A DNA stretch of 64,000 bases from Pedobacter riviphilus (GTDB lineage: Bacteria > Bacteroidota > Bacteroidia > Sphingobacteriales > Sphingobacteriaceae), in NCBI RefSeq assembly GCF_014692875.1, contig NZ_CP061171.1:2976001-3040000 (forward strand), written 5' to 3'. Position numbers and translations under genes: made by a program. Below are positions 8,823-18,507 of the stretch, in pieces. Position 1 is the first letter of the stretch. Every line of letters starts with the position of its first letter. Below the pieces are notes generated by a model that was not told the DNA's origin, did not search any database, and worked only from the letters and a program-made list of their open reading frames with translations.

Positions 8823-11423
8823 ATGAACTTCAACAATTTTACTATAAAAGCCCAGGAAGCAGTTCAACAGGCTTCTGAAATAGCCCAAGGCAATCAGCAA
8901 CAGGCTATTGAAACGGCACACCTGCTTAAAGGTTTGCTTACTGTTGATGAAAACGTGGTTTCTTATGTTTTAAAGAAATTAAACGTCAATCTAAATTCAT
9001 TAAATCAAAATTTAGATGCAGAAATTGCCAAGTTCCCAAAAGTGAGTGGAAGCAATGTCTATCTGTCATCTAACGCAAATAGCGTTTTACAAAAAGCGCA
9101 GACGTTTTTAAAAGAGTTTAAAGATGAATTTGTATCTGTAGAGCATCTATTATTGAGTATCTTAGCCGTTAACGATAGTACTTCTAAATTATTAAAAGAA
9201 CAGGGTGTTAACGAAAAAGATCTTAAAAAAGCCATTATTGAGCTGCGTGGAGATAACCGTGTAACCGATCAAAATGCCGAGGCCACCTATCAGGCCCTGA
9301 GCAAATATGCAAGGAATTTAAACGAATATGCAGAAAGCGGAAAACTAGATCCTGTAATTGGGCGCGATGAGGAAATCCGTCGGGTAATACAGATTTTATC
9401 GCGCAGAACCAAGAACAACCCTATTTTAATTGGCGAACCTGGTGTAGGTAAAACCGCCATTGCCGAAGGAATTGCTTTTAGGATTATTAAAGGTGATGTA
9501 CCTGAAAACTTAAAAAGCAAAGTGGTTTATTCACTAGATATGGGTGCTTTAATTGCAGGAGCAAAATACAAAGGCGAATTTGAAGAGCGTTTAAAAGCCG
9601 TAGTTAAAGAAGTTACCCAAAGCGATGGTGATATTATCCTGTTTATCGATGAGATCCACACTTTGGTAGGTGCTGGTGGCGGTGAAGGTGCTATGGACGC
9701 AGCGAATATTTTAAAACCTGCCCTTGCCCGTGGAGAACTACGTGCCATTGGTGCAACAACTTTAGATGAATATCAAAAATATTTAGAAAAAGATAAAGCG
9801 TTAGAACGCCGTTTCCAAAAGGTGATGGTTGAAGAACCTGATACCCAGGATGCGATTTCTATCCTCCGTGGCTTAAAAGAACGTTATGAAACACATCATA
9901 AAGTAAGGATTAAAGATGAAGCAATTATCGCAGCCGTAGAAATGAGTCAGCGATATATTTCAGACCGTTTCTTGCCAGATAAGGCCATCGATTTAATGGA
10001 TGAAGCTGCATCTAAATTGCGCATGGAAATGGACAGTGTGCCCGAAAATGTGGATGCTTTAGACCGAGAAATTATGCGTTTAGAAATTGAACGTGAAGCA
10101 ATTAAACGTGAAAAAGACGATAGGAAGGTTAAAGAACTTTCAGAAGAAATTGCTAACCTATCAGCAGAGCGTGATGAATTTAAAGCGAAATGGCAAGGTG
10201 AGAAAGACTTGGTAGATGCCGTAAATAACGAACTGGAGCAAATTGAGCACTACAAATTAGAAGCAGAACAAGCTGAACGTGCAGGCGATTACGGTAAAGT
10301 TGCCGAAATCCGTTACGGAAAAATTAAGGAAGCCCAAGATAAGGTTGAAAAACTTAAAGCCGATTTAGAAAGCCAGCAAAGCAATAGCCGTATGCTTAAG
10401 GAAGAGGTTACTGCTGATGATATTGCAGGTGTGGTAGGCCGTTGGACAGGTATTCCGGTTACGAAACTGATTGCCAGTGAGCGCGAAAAACTGCTTCATT
10501 TAGAAGAAGAATTACACCAGCGTGTGGCTGGTCAGGACGAAGCAATTGAAGCTATTTCTGATGCCATCCGCCGATCGCGTGCAGGCTTACAGGATAAACG
10601 CAAACCAATTGGATCTTTCATCTTTTTAGGTACTACTGGTGTAGGTAAAACGGAGCTTGCAAAAGCCCTTGCGGAATTTTTATTCAACGATGAAAATGCC
10701 TTAACCCGCATCGATATGAGTGAATATCAGGAGCGTCATGCCGTATCGCGCTTAATTGGAGCGCCTCCAGGATATGTGGGTTACGATGAAGGCGGGCAAT
10801 TAACCGAGGCCGTTAGGCGTAAACCTTATTCGGTAGTATTGCTTGATGAGATTGAAAAAGCACATCCGGATGTATTTAACATCCTGTTACAGGTATTAGA
10901 TGACGGGCGTTTAACCGACAATAAAGGTAGAACGGTGAATTTTAAAAATACCATCATCATCATGACCTCAAACATTGGTGCGCATTTAATTCAAGATAAT
11001 TTCAAAAACTTAAGCGATGAAAACCGTGAGGAAGTAATTGCAAAAACCAAAAACGAATTGTTCGAGGTATTAAAACAGACCATTCGCCCAGAATTTTTGA
11101 ACAGGATTGATGAGCTGATTATGTTTACCCCGTTAAACCGCAGCGAAATCAGAAATATTGTAAGCTTACAGTTTAAACATGTACAGCAAACATTGGCCGA
11201 AATGGGTATAGAAATGGAAGCCAGTGATGAAGCTTTAGATTGGTTGGCACAATTGGGTTACGATCCGCAATTTGGTGCTAGACCGTTAAAAAGAGTGATT
11301 CAAAAAAGAATCTTAAATGAGTTGTCGAAAGAGATATTGGCGGGTAAGATAGATAAAGACAGCAAAATTAAGTTAGATATGTTCGATCATAATTTTGTGT
11401 TCCTGAACCAAAAAGCTGATTAA
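8823..11423 (+). CDS. clpB: ATP-dependent disaggregase ClpB
   Basis: ClpB (866 residues, full length) is the cytoplasmic Hsp100 ring that pulls polypeptides out of aggregates together with DnaK. The order is an N-terminal Clp repeat domain, the first AAA+ module with Walker A GEPGVGKT (residues 204-211) and Walker [11 protein letters not shown], a coiled-coil middle domain (about 405-530), then the second AAA+ module with Walker A GTTGVGKT (603-610), and the sensor region FGARPLKR. No ClpP-binding loop marks it as ClpA. It is a single-gene unit bounded by a strong terminator. No heat-shock operator was recognised upstream. Confidence 0.96.
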   Translation: MNFNNFTIKAQEAVQQASEIAQGNQQQAIETAHLLKGLLTVDENVVSYVLKKLNVNLNSLNQNLDAEIAKFPKVSGSNVYLSSNANSVLQKAQTFLKEFKDEFVSVEHLLLSILAVNDSTSKLLKEQGVNEKDLKKAIIELRGDNRVTDQNAEATYQALSKYARNLNEYAESGKLDPVIGRDEEIRRVIQILSRRTKNNPILIGEPGVGKTAIAEGIAFRIIKGDVPENLKSKVVYSLDMGALIAGAKYKGEFEERLKAVVKEVTQSDGDIILFIDEIHTLVGAGGGEGAMDAANILKPALARGELRAIGATTLDEYQKYLEKDKALERRFQKVMVEEPDTQDAISILRGLKERYETHHKVRIKDEAIIAAVEMSQRYISDRFLPDKAIDLMDEAASKLRMEMDSVPENVDALDREIMRLEIEREAIKREKDDRKVKELSEEIANLSAERDEFKAKWQGEKDLVDAVNNELEQIEHYKLEAEQAERAGDYGKVAEIRYGKIKEAQDKVEKLKADLESQQSNSRMLKEEVTADDIAGVVGRWTGIPVTKLIASEREKLLHLEEELHQRVAGQDEAIEAISDAIRRSRAGLQDKRKPIGSFIFLGTTGVGKTELAKALAEFLFNDENALTRIDMSEYQERHAVSRLIGAPPGYVGYDEGGQLTEAVRRKPYSVVLLDEIEKAHPDVFNILLQVLDDGRLTDNKGRTVNFKNTIIIMTSNIGAHLIQDNFKNLSDENREEVIAKTKNELFEVLKQTIRPEFLNRIDELIMFTPLNRSEIRNIVSLQFKHVQQTLAEMGIEMEASDEALDWLAQLGYDPQFGARPLKRVIQKRILNELSKEILAGKIDKDSKIKLDMFDHNFVFLNQKAD

Positions 11424-11436
11424 AAACATAATAATC

Positions 11437-11473
11437 AAATCCCATAGATTAATTTCTATGGGATTTTTTTTCG
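11437..11473 (+). terminator. clpB terminator
   Basis: A perfect 12-bp stem (11437-11448 with 11455-11466) with a 6-nt loop runs into a T-run. Confidence 0.88.
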
Positions 11474-11573
11474 TTTATCATTCACCCATTAAAGTAACTA
11501 ACATGATAGTTCGTTTTCTTGTTTTTTGTTTCAATAATGATTATTATTGATTACACACAAAAACACAAATAAA

Positions 11574-12227
11574 ATGAAACCTAAATTAATCATCATGGCG
11601 CTGCTATGCGCCGTCAGTTGGCGCAGCTATGCCCAAGCTGAAAAGGGATCCGGATTTATTGGCGGAAGTCTGAGTTTTGGAACTTCTAAGCAAAACAGCT
11701 CATCACCTAGCTTAAACACATTTACCCTAACGCCAAGAGGAGGTTATTTTTTAGCCAATAATTTTGCCATTGGTTTAGAAATTCCCTTAAATCTTTCGAA
11801 GCTCAGGGGTGAAAATTATATCGCATGGAATGAAGAATACGGGTATTACGAAGAACAGCTTGGGGTAAAGGAATTTAGCTTTGGTTTTTCTCCTTTCGTA
11901 CGCAAATATATTGATGTTAAAGAGCGCTTCAAGTTTTTTATGCAAGCTAATCTACTCCTTCAAATCAACACCTTTAACAGGATCGATGATGAAGGTTACC
12001 TGATCAGAACTGATGCTAAAATAAAGGGATGGGGTGCAAGTGTAAGTCCTGGCTTCAGCTATTTCATATCCAAACATGCAGCATTGGAATTTTCATTGCC
12101 CGTTGTATCTTTCTTCCATCAAAATTACTATGCAGAAGAATCGCTTTACAACTACGACAAAACCAATAACCTAAGGCTCGCCCTGCAAAATTTCACACCG
12201 ACATTTACTTTCAACTATCATTTTTAA
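11574..12227 (+). CDS. outer-membrane beta-barrel protein (porin-like), paralog 1
   Basis: A 217-residue secreted protein with a signal peptide ending SYAQ, then AEKGSGFIGGSLSFG. Alternating strands end in an aromatic C-terminus (TFTFNYHF), as in small eight-stranded barrels inserted by the Bam machinery. It is homologous to the genes at 12959 and 16042. Shared marks are the EKG start of the mature part, a GYFLANNFAIGLE-type strand, and a final Phe. I chose ATG 11574 over the upstream TTG because it directly precedes the signal peptide. The upstream sequence is nearly the same as that of paralog 2. It forms an operon with the repeat protein 11 bp downstream. The ligand is unknown. Confidence 0.82.
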   Translation: MKPKLIIMALLCAVSWRSYAQAEKGSGFIGGSLSFGTSKQNSSSPSLNTFTLTPRGGYFLANNFAIGLEIPLNLSKLRGENYIAWNEEYGYYEEQLGVKEFSFGFSPFVRKYIDVKERFKFFMQANLLLQINTFNRIDDEGYLIRTDAKIKGWGASVSPGFSYFISKHAALEFSLPVVSFFHQNYYAEESLYNYDKTNNLRLALQNFTPTFTFNYHF

Positions 12228-12238
12228 TATTTAATAAG

Positions 12239-12802
12239 ATGAGAAACATATTTAGCTGGTTAAGCCTAAAAATTTTAGGCTTAACCCTTCTATTAACCAA
12301 CGCATTTAATGTGAAGGCACAAACTGCAGAGATCAACGAAATAAGATATTATAGAAGTATTTTCCCCGAAGAAAACGAGAAACCCGAATATATCGGCGAT
12401 GAAAAAATAGAATATTACCGGAGCATTTTCCCAGAGGAGAACGGAAAGATCAAATCTATAGGTGATAAGAAATTTGAATACTATAGAAGTATTTTTCCTG
12501 AAGAAAATGGAAAAATTAAATCTATTGGCGATATTAAGTTTGAGTATTATCGGAGCATCTTTCCAGAGGAAAACGGCAAATTAAAATCTATCGGCAATAC
12601 GACAATTGAATACTATAGAAGCATTTTTCCCGAGGAAAATGGAAAAATTAAATCTATCGGCGGCACACAGATAGAATACTATAGAAGCATTTTTCCCGAA
12701 GAAAATGGCAAGATTAAATCAATTACAGGTAAAACCGATTGCGATTTTATTTCCTCACCTATCGAACTGTATTACTTTATCCTGAATGCAAATTCGAAGT
12801 AA
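12239..12802 (+). CDS. secreted protein of six 22-residue repeats
   Basis: A 187-residue protein not recognised as a known family. A signal peptide ends about residue 28 (NVKAQ). Then come six tandem 22-residue units starting near residue 35, with the core YYRSIFPEEN at 37, 59, 81, 103, 125 and 147, and a linking GKIKSIGD segment. A short C-terminus (about 167-187) follows. The DNA copies differ at many third codon positions while the peptide hardly changes, so the peptide appears to be selected. Each unit probably forms a strand-turn-strand. It lies 11 bp after a barrel gene and shares its operon, which ends in a terminator. A loose likeness to MORN/YwqK repeats was noted but is not relied on. 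Confidence 0.75.
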   Translation: MRNIFSWLSLKILGLTLLLTNAFNVKAQTAEINEIRYYRSIFPEENEKPEYIGDEKIEYYRSIFPEENGKIKSIGDKKFEYYRSIFPEENGKIKSIGDIKFEYYRSIFPEENGKLKSIGNTTIEYYRSIFPEENGKIKSIGGTQIEYYRSIFPEENGKIKSITGKTDCDFISSPIELYYFILNANSK

Positions 12803-12829
12803 AATACAATCCGTTCATTCTTATACCGA

Positions 12830-12866
12830 ACACCGATCTAATAAATCAGATCGGTGTCTTTTTTTA
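12830..12866 (+). terminator. terminator after the repeat-protein operon
   Basis: A perfect 10-bp stem (12830-12839 with 12848-12857) and 8-nt loop are followed by a T-run. Confidence 0.85.
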
Positions 12867-12958
12867 TCACTGGCAATCAAAAACTTAACACAAAAATAAC
12901 TAAACACATAGTTTTATATTGTTTTTTTATGCTATCATTGAATACACAAAAAACACAA

Positions 12959-13609
12959 ATGAAAATGAAAAAACAATTATTAACGTTGGTAGCGGTATGC
13001 GCTATCGCCATGGCAGCTCATGCCCAAACAGAAAAAGGATATAACCTAATCGGCGGAAGTTTTAATATTTCTTCATCAAAAACAGAGTCGCCAAATTACG
13101 AGAAAAGGAATTATTACACCATTAACCCAAGTTACGCACATTTCTTTTCTAAAAACTTAGCAATTGGATTAACTGCAGGTTTTAGTTATAGTAAAAATTT
13201 CAATAGTAATTTTGATTCTAATTTCAACACAACCTCTACAAGAACAAGTAAACAAAAAAGTTTCTCAGTGGGTCCTGTAGTGAGATATTATATAGATATT
13301 GTTGACAAACTTAAAGCCTTTGGACAGTTTAGTGGAACGATTGGTATTGTAAAAACTAATGAAACCAGTACCTATACTTATAATTATCCACCTAGTTCAA
13401 AATTCACACAGTACCATGCATCTATACAGCCTGGCCTAGCATTTTTTCCGACTAAAAAACTGGGCATAGAGCTTGGCTTCCCTTTATTATCGTACAATAA
13501 AATTGATTACGACGGTAAAGAGCCTTCAAATATTTGGTACGAAACAGAAGCATTTGATTTTGGGTTTAACACTTTTAACCCATTTCTTGGATTTAACTTT
13601 CATTTTTAA
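12959..13609 (+). CDS. outer-membrane beta-barrel protein (porin-like), paralog 2
   Basis: A 216-residue barrel protein with a signal peptide (MKMKKQLLTLVAVCAIAM, cleaved after AHAQ) and mature start TEKGYNLIGGSFNIS. It ends NPFLGFNFHF, the usual aromatic C-terminal strand. It is a paralog of 11574-12227 and 16042-16644. ATG 12959 is chosen because it opens the signal peptide. The 35 bp before it closely match the leader of paralog 1, including ACACAAAT just before the start, which suggests a duplicated promoter. It is separated from the repeat-protein operon by a terminator, so it is transcribed on its own. Confidence 0.82.
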   Translation: MKMKKQLLTLVAVCAIAMAAHAQTEKGYNLIGGSFNISSSKTESPNYEKRNYYTINPSYAHFFSKNLAIGLTAGFSYSKNFNSNFDSNFNTTSTRTSKQKSFSVGPVVRYYIDIVDKLKAFGQFSGTIGIVKTNETSTYTYNYPPSSKFTQYHASIQPGLAFFPTKKLGIELGFPLLSYNKIDYDGKEPSNIWYETEAFDFGFNTFNPFLGFNFHF

Positions 13610-13681
13610 GCTAATAGAGACTGTTCTACAAAGTTAATTTCGAATCTAATCTGCCACACTGTCCCAAGGACTCCTACGGAG

Positions 13682-13732
13682 AGCCTGTCGAAACGCTAAA
13701 AACATATATTTTGGCTAGTCCTTCGACAGGCT
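13682..13732. repeat. palindromic intergenic repeat
   Basis: A perfect 11-bp inverted repeat (AGCCTGTCGAA at 13682-13692 with its complement at 13722-13732) lies between convergent genes. It is of the REP-like kind scattered through the window and may also stop transcription. The rest of 13610-13860 shows no gene. Confidence 0.6.
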
Positions 13733-13860
13733 ATCATTTACATACTCCGGTCGTCATTGCCTACAGTTCATTAAAAATCTTCATGCCATTTATATTGATT
13801 TTTATGAAATAAATGTTCCTCAGGATTGACAAAATCTATTTTGACGAGGCAGTCTATTTT

Positions 13861-15063
13861 CTATTTCTTCTTCGTTTCAATATTAGGCAAGAAACCAGTT
13901 AATAAACCGATTAAGGGTAGAAACGCACAAACATTAAATACATATTCTATACTGGTAGAATCAGCTAGTTTCCCTAGTAATGCCGAACCAATACCGCCCA
14001 TGCCAAAGGCAAAGCCAAAAAACAGACCGGCAACCAAACCAACTTTCCCCGGGATTAGTTCCTGTGCATAAACCAGAATTGCGGAGAATGCCGATGCTAA
14101 AATCATCCCTATAGGGACGATGAGCACCCCTACCCAGAACAAGCTGGCGTGTGGTAATAATAGTGCAAATGGAGCAGTTCCTAATATGGAAGTCCAGATT
14201 ACATATTTCCGTCCTATTTTATCGCCTATTGGTCCGCCCAATAACGTTCCGGCAGCTACAGAAAATAAGAATACAAATAAATAGATCTGTGAGGTTTGTA
14301 CCGAAACATGAAATTTACCGATCAGATAAAAGGTGAAATAGTTAGTCAAACTCGCCATATAGAAATATTTCGAGAAAATCAGCAAGAGTAAAATACAAAC
14401 CGAAAAAATTACCTTAGTTCGCGAAAACTGGTTCACAACAGTCTGAATATTCATCTTTTTACTTCTCGAAAGCATAAATCCTTTATACCAGTTACCTACA
14501 TAGGTTAAAATCATAATGGCAAGGAGTGCAATTACCGAAAACCAGATCACGCTGAACTGCCCGTAGGGAACAATAATCCAGGCCGCCAATAGTGGACCTA
14601 AAGAACTACCTGCATTACCACCCAACTGAAAAACAGATTGTGCCAATCCCCTCTTTCCTCCAGATGCAGCGTGCGCCATCCTTGAGGCTTCGGGATGAAA
14701 TATAGAGGAACCGATTCCGATAAAAGCAACAGAAATTAGCATGGTATAAAAATGACCTGCTTGTGATAGCGAAATCAAACCGATCAAGGTAAACCCCATC
14801 CCTACTGCCAACGAATATGGCTGAGGTTTTTTATCGGTATACAAACCTACAAATGGCTGTAACAAGGAAGCAGCCAATTGAAAAGTAAGCGTAATTAAAC
14901 CAATCTGCGAAAAACTTAAATGATAACTGGTTTTAATAACGGGGTAAATTGCAGGAATTAACGATTGTATGGTATCATTAAGTAAATGCGAAAAACTTAA
15001 GGCGAAAAGTATCGGGAAAACGGTTTTTTCAATAATGGATGTGGTAGTAGTATTCTCAGTCAT
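13861..15063 (-). CDS. MFS exporter, fosmidomycin-resistance (Fsr) type
   Basis: A 400-residue major facilitator protein with about twelve hydrophobic segments. The N-terminal SFSHLLNDTIQSLIPAIYP segment and the LLQPFVGLYTDKKPQP loop are typical of the Fsr branch, proton-driven inner-membrane exporters first linked to fosmidomycin resistance. A second conserved loop, GDKIGRKYV, lies in the second half. It is divergent from the FMN reductase gene. A TATTTTTG element at 15089-15082 and a 7-bp hairpin between it and the ATG form the control region. The natural substrate is unknown. Confidence 0.85.
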   Translation of the reverse strand: MTENTTTTSIIEKTVFPILFALSFSHLLNDTIQSLIPAIYPVIKTSYHLSFSQIGLITLTFQLAASLLQPFVGLYTDKKPQPYSLAVGMGFTLIGLISLSQAGHFYTMLISVAFIGIGSSIFHPEASRMAHAASGGKRGLAQSVFQLGGNAGSSLGPLLAAWIIVPYGQFSVIWFSVIALLAIMILTYVGNWYKGFMLSRSKKMNIQTVVNQFSRTKVIFSVCILLLLIFSKYFYMASLTNYFTFYLIGKFHVSVQTSQIYLFVFLFSVAAGTLLGGPIGDKIGRKYVIWTSILGTAPFALLLPHASLFWVGVLIVPIGMILASAFSAILVYAQELIPGKVGLVAGLFFGFAFGMGGIGSALLGKLADSTSIEYVFNVCAFLPLIGLLTGFLPNIETKKK

Positions 15064-15089
15064 GACGGTAGATTATACCGTCAAAAATA
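15064..15089 (-). promoter_or_regulatory. promoter and start-adjacent hairpin of the Fsr-like gene
   Basis: On the minus strand TATTTTTG (15089-15082) matches the -7 consensus. A perfect 7-bp inverted repeat (15076-15082 with 15064-15070, 5-nt loop) lies between it and the ATG and touches the start codon. It could be an operator or a hairpin at the mRNA 5-prime end. Confidence 0.4.
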
Positions 15090-15166
15090 GCGATTATAAA
15101 TTTTTAAACTATACGATATGTCCTTGCAAAAACCAAACATTTTGATAAAGTTTTGGTTTTATAACT

Positions 15167-15724
15167 ATGGAAAAGAATGGAAAAATTGTTGGTTTATGCG
15201 GAAGTCTAAGAAAAGGCTCTTATAATGCAATGTTGCTTAAAGTTGTAGGTAGTTTAATTCCCCAAAACATCCACTTCGAAACGGTGACTTTTGAAGACGT
15301 TCCTATTTATAACGCAGACCTTGATTTACCAGAAACTAAAGAAAGCCCAGCAAGTGTGGTAAAACTTAGAGATGCTTTAGCCACTGCAGATGCTTTTATT
15401 ATTGTTTCTCCTGAATATAATTATTCTATTCCCGGTGGATTAAAAAATGCCATCGACTGGGCGAGCCGTGGAAAGGATTCGCCCTTAATGCATAAACCAG
15501 TTGCCTTAATGGGCGCAACACAGGGAATGTGGGGAACAGTTAGAATGCAAACCGCGTTTTTGCCTGTTTTTACCTTTTTAAATATGAATCCGGTATTACA
15601 ACCAGAAGTTTTAATTGCTCAGGCTCAAAACAAATTCGATGCTGAAGGAAATCTGACAGACGAGAGAAGCATCGATATTATTAAAAGGAAAATAGAAAAT
15701 TTAATTTCTGCTTGTAAGGTTTAA
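15167..15724 (+). CDS. NADPH-dependent FMN reductase
   Basis: A flavodoxin-like oxidoreductase of 185 residues from the NADPH-dependent FMN reductase family, which includes the ChrR/YieF quinone and chromate reductases and azoreductases. The FMN phosphate loop GSLRKGSYN covers residues 12-20. The second flavin segment, PEYNYSIPGGLKNAIDW, lies near residue 87. It is cytoplasmic, probably a dimer or tetramer, and likely reduces quinones to limit redox cycling. It is divergent from the Fsr-like exporter, with no clear shared operator. Confidence 0.88.
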   Translation: MEKNGKIVGLCGSLRKGSYNAMLLKVVGSLIPQNIHFETVTFEDVPIYNADLDLPETKESPASVVKLRDALATADAFIIVSPEYNYSIPGGLKNAIDWASRGKDSPLMHKPVALMGATQGMWGTVRMQTAFLPVFTFLNMNPVLQPEVLIAQAQNKFDAEGNLTDERSIDIIKRKIENLISACKV

Positions 15725-15760
15725 CTCAAAACCGCAACAACTCTTCTGCAAAATCTGCCA

Positions 15761-15847
15761 TTTTAGACACAAAAAAATCTGACATTTATACAAAAAAAGT
15801 CAGATTGTCAATCTGTCATGTCTAAAAAATTAATCAATCGATTGATT
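15761..15847. repeat. nested inverted repeats and 16-bp palindrome
   Basis: The 317-bp gap 15725-16041 has no gene but is rich in symmetry. An outer 9-bp inverted repeat (15761-15769 with 15819-15827) encloses a 7-bp one (15777-15783 with 15799-15805). Just after it stands the perfect palindrome AATCAATCGATTGATT (15832-15847). The function could be transcription termination, regulator binding or a folded RNA. Confidence 0.5.
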
Positions 15848-15976
15848 TTTGGTCACACGAAAATAATATTGACTTAACACTAATTTTATATCTATTTATC
15901 AATTAGGCAGTTGCCCAAAAACTGATTTTTTGATGACGTAGACAAAGTTTTTTGGCACAAGTGTTGACTTTTATTC

Positions 15977-16017
15977 AAATATAGTCAGAAATTAAAAAAG
16001 TAAAATTGACTATATTT
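15977..16017 (+). promoter_or_regulatory. 11-bp inverted repeat upstream of barrel paralog 3
   Basis: AAATATAGTCA (15977-15987) is perfectly complementary to 16007-16017, with a 19-nt spacer, and ends 24 bp before the start codon. It may be an operator or a leader hairpin. Confidence 0.4.
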
Positions 16018-16041
16018 TAATAACAAATAAATAATAAAAAG

Positions 16042-16644
16042 ATGAAAAAACTATTATTATCTTTAGTAGCAGTAGCAGGTTTAGTTTATGGTGCACAAGC
16101 ACAAACTGAAAAAGGAAATTTTATGTTAGGCGGTAATGTAGGTGTAAACTCTACAAAAGTAGACGGCGCTCCAAAAGCAGATTTCAGCTTTAGCGTATTA
16201 CCAAGTGTTGGTTATTTTATCAGCAATAATTTTGCTATCGGTACAGGTGTTGGTTACGAATACGATAAAAAAGTAAGCAACAAAACTCAAGAAGGTACTT
16301 TTAAAGTTGCTCCTTTCGGTCGTTACTATGTTGGTTTATCTGATCAATTTAAATTCTTCGGACAATTATCAGTGCCATTGGCATTTGGTGAATTAAAAGC
16401 AACTGACGCTAACGGCGATAACGCAGTTAAATTGGGTAGTACAACCAAAATCGGTGTAGAACTTGCTCCAGGATTTGCTTTCTTCCCAACAAAAAGAATC
16501 GGTATCGAACTTTCAGTTAAAGGTTTAAGTTATGAAAACTACACTTTAAAAGCAGAAGGAACTGGTGCTAAAGTTAAAACCAATACTTTTGGCTTAAACG
16601 CTGATACTTTCGCACCAAGGTTAGGTGTACAGTTCTACTTTTAA
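16042..16644 (+). CDS. outer-membrane beta-barrel protein (porin-like), paralog 3
   Basis: A 200-residue barrel protein. Its signal peptide (MKKLLLSLVAVAGLVYGAQA) is cleaved before QTEKGNFMLGGNVGVN. Its strands end at LGVQFYF, with a terminal Phe. It is the most regular of the three paralogs (others at 11574 and 12959) and the only one standing apart from the duplicated leader. Its codons are strongly biased to A/T and to frequent codons, which suggests high expression. The upstream region holds an 11-bp inverted repeat, and a terminator follows. No OmpA-like peptidoglycan-binding domain is present. Confidence 0.85.
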   Translation: MKKLLLSLVAVAGLVYGAQAQTEKGNFMLGGNVGVNSTKVDGAPKADFSFSVLPSVGYFISNNFAIGTGVGYEYDKKVSNKTQEGTFKVAPFGRYYVGLSDQFKFFGQLSVPLAFGELKATDANGDNAVKLGSTTKIGVELAPGFAFFPTKRIGIELSVKGLSYENYTLKAEGTGAKVKTNTFGLNADTFAPRLGVQFYF

Positions 16645-16693
16645 TTAATTCTCCCTTAAGGGAAACTTAATAAAATGACTTTTTTTTTCGAAG

Positions 16694-16724
16694 AGCGTCC
16701 CGGTTTACCATCGGGACGCTTTTT
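16694..16724 (+). terminator. terminator of barrel paralog 3
   Basis: A perfect 9-bp GC-rich stem (16694-16702 with 16712-16720) with a 9-nt loop is followed by TTTTT. Confidence 0.85.
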
Positions 16725-16727
16725 GTT

Positions 16728-18379
16728 TTATTTCTTTTCGCGAATGGCCTTAAATTCAGATCCCTCTTTCCATTTAGGATAGGAATCTTCATTACTAATG
16801 CGATACCCCATATCAAAAAGCATTCGAACATCCTCTATAATACCTGATAAATCCCATTTTTTGGCATCAAAATTATCCTGTGGCGAATGGTAGCGGAATT
16901 TGGTAAAATCGGCCACCTGCTTTAATCCCCATTCCCTACCGTTTTTAATGTTATCTACCCTGAACCTGTAAACAATGAAGGCACACCAACTTTGGCCAAA
17001 TTAAAATGATCTGAACGGTAATACAATCCCGATGATGGAACAGGATCCGGAACGATTACCCGCCCCTGCTTTTTAGCCGCAGCAGCAGCATAATCTTCCA
17101 GTTCTGACTGGCCAAAGCCATACACGACAATATCTTTCGTTTTACCTGCAATGCCCATCATATCCATATTGATATTGGCAACAGTTTTGGCTAATGGAAA
17201 AACAGGATGTTTGGCGTAATACTCAGATCCTAAAAGGCCTTGCTCTTCTGCTGTATAAGAAATAAACAAAATGGTACGCCCAGATACTTTAGGCAACTTT
17301 TTAAAGGCCGAAGCAATTTCGAATAAAGCGGCTAAACCTGTTGCATTATCAACCGCACCATTATAAATAGAGTCGCCTTGTATTTTCTCTCCTACACCTA
17401 AATGATCCCAGTGTGCCGAATAAATAATAGCTTCATCTTTACGCTTATCGCCTGGTATTTTAGCCAGAACATTATAAGTAACCGATTTTTTGATCGTATT
17501 TTTAACCTTTAGTGAGGTAGTAATATTTAAATCAACAGCTTTAAAACCTTTTTTACGGGCACTTAAAGCCAATTGATCAAATGATTTACCATCCAGTGCA
17601 AATAGCTGTTTCGCCTTATCTAAAGTAATCCATCCCTCTACTACAGCCCTGCTCATTCCATTGTCTTCGCTTTGCAGCGTAAGTTTAGATTTCGACCAGC
17701 CACTACGCACAACTGTCCAGGGATAAGCTGCTGGCTCTGTATCATGAACAATAATAATCCCAGTAGCTCCTTGTCTTGCCGCTTCTTCAAACTTATAGGT
17801 CCATCGGCCATAGTAAGTCATATTTTTACCTTTAAACAAGGTCGAATCGGCAAAGCCTGGATCATTAATCAACACCACCACTGTTTTTCCCTTTACATCT
17901 AGGTTTGCATAATCGTTCCAGCCATACTCGGGCGCAACAATGCCATAGCCAGCAAAAACCAGCGGTGAGTTACTCATACTTACCTCATCTTGCACACGGC
18001 GGGTACCGGCCACAAAATCGGTTAAATAATTTAAGGTTAACGATGCTGTTTTTCCTTTGAGCACCATTTTATCTTCCGGCACAGATTTAATCTCTACCAT
18101 GGGTACCTCCTGAAAGAAACTATCTCCATTACCAGGTTGCAGGCCCAGTTTTTCGAACTGCGTTTTTAAATAATTAATAGTTTTCGTTTCTCCATTGGTA
18201 AACGGTTTTCGCCCTTCTAAACTATCAGCTGCAATTACAGATAAATATTGGGTTAAACTCGAATCATTAATGGCTTTTACGGCTAAAGAATCGACACTAA
18301 TATCAGTGCTTTTTGTGCCTTGCTTGCAGGAACTAAAAAAAAGGAGCGCACAACTGGAAAGTAGAAGGATTTTTTTCAT
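16728..18379 (-). pseudogene. M28 family metallopeptidase lipoprotein, single-base frameshift
   Basis: Two frames make one M28 aminopeptidase-like protein of 550 residues. The first (18379 to 16955) starts with a lipoprotein signal (LFFSSC) and carries an inserted PA-like region and the zinc motifs SAHWDHLG, GAVDNATG, TAEEQGLLG and NMDMMG. It stops right after VPSLFTGSG. The second continues with VDNIKNGREWGLKQVADFTK and holds RYHSPQDNFD, whose His should be the last zinc ligand. Adding one base to the CCC at 16958-16960 joins them. If the break is real the enzyme loses a ligand. If it is a sequencing error, the gene is a periplasmic exopeptidase. Confidence 0.85.
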
Positions 18380-18507
18380 TTATAAAGAATTGAATTTTAA
18401 TAAAAAATTGCATTTGCTGAAAAATACGAAGAAATTAGGAGTTTCTGTGTTTATCATCCCAAATTTGAGGGTCTACCGCGGATCTTGCAGATTTACGCTG
18501 ATAAGAC

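Noticed and set aside
12344..12736. CRISPR-like or satellite array in the 66-bp repeats
   Set aside because: The period is a multiple of three, the peptide is conserved, and differences are mostly silent, so it is coding.
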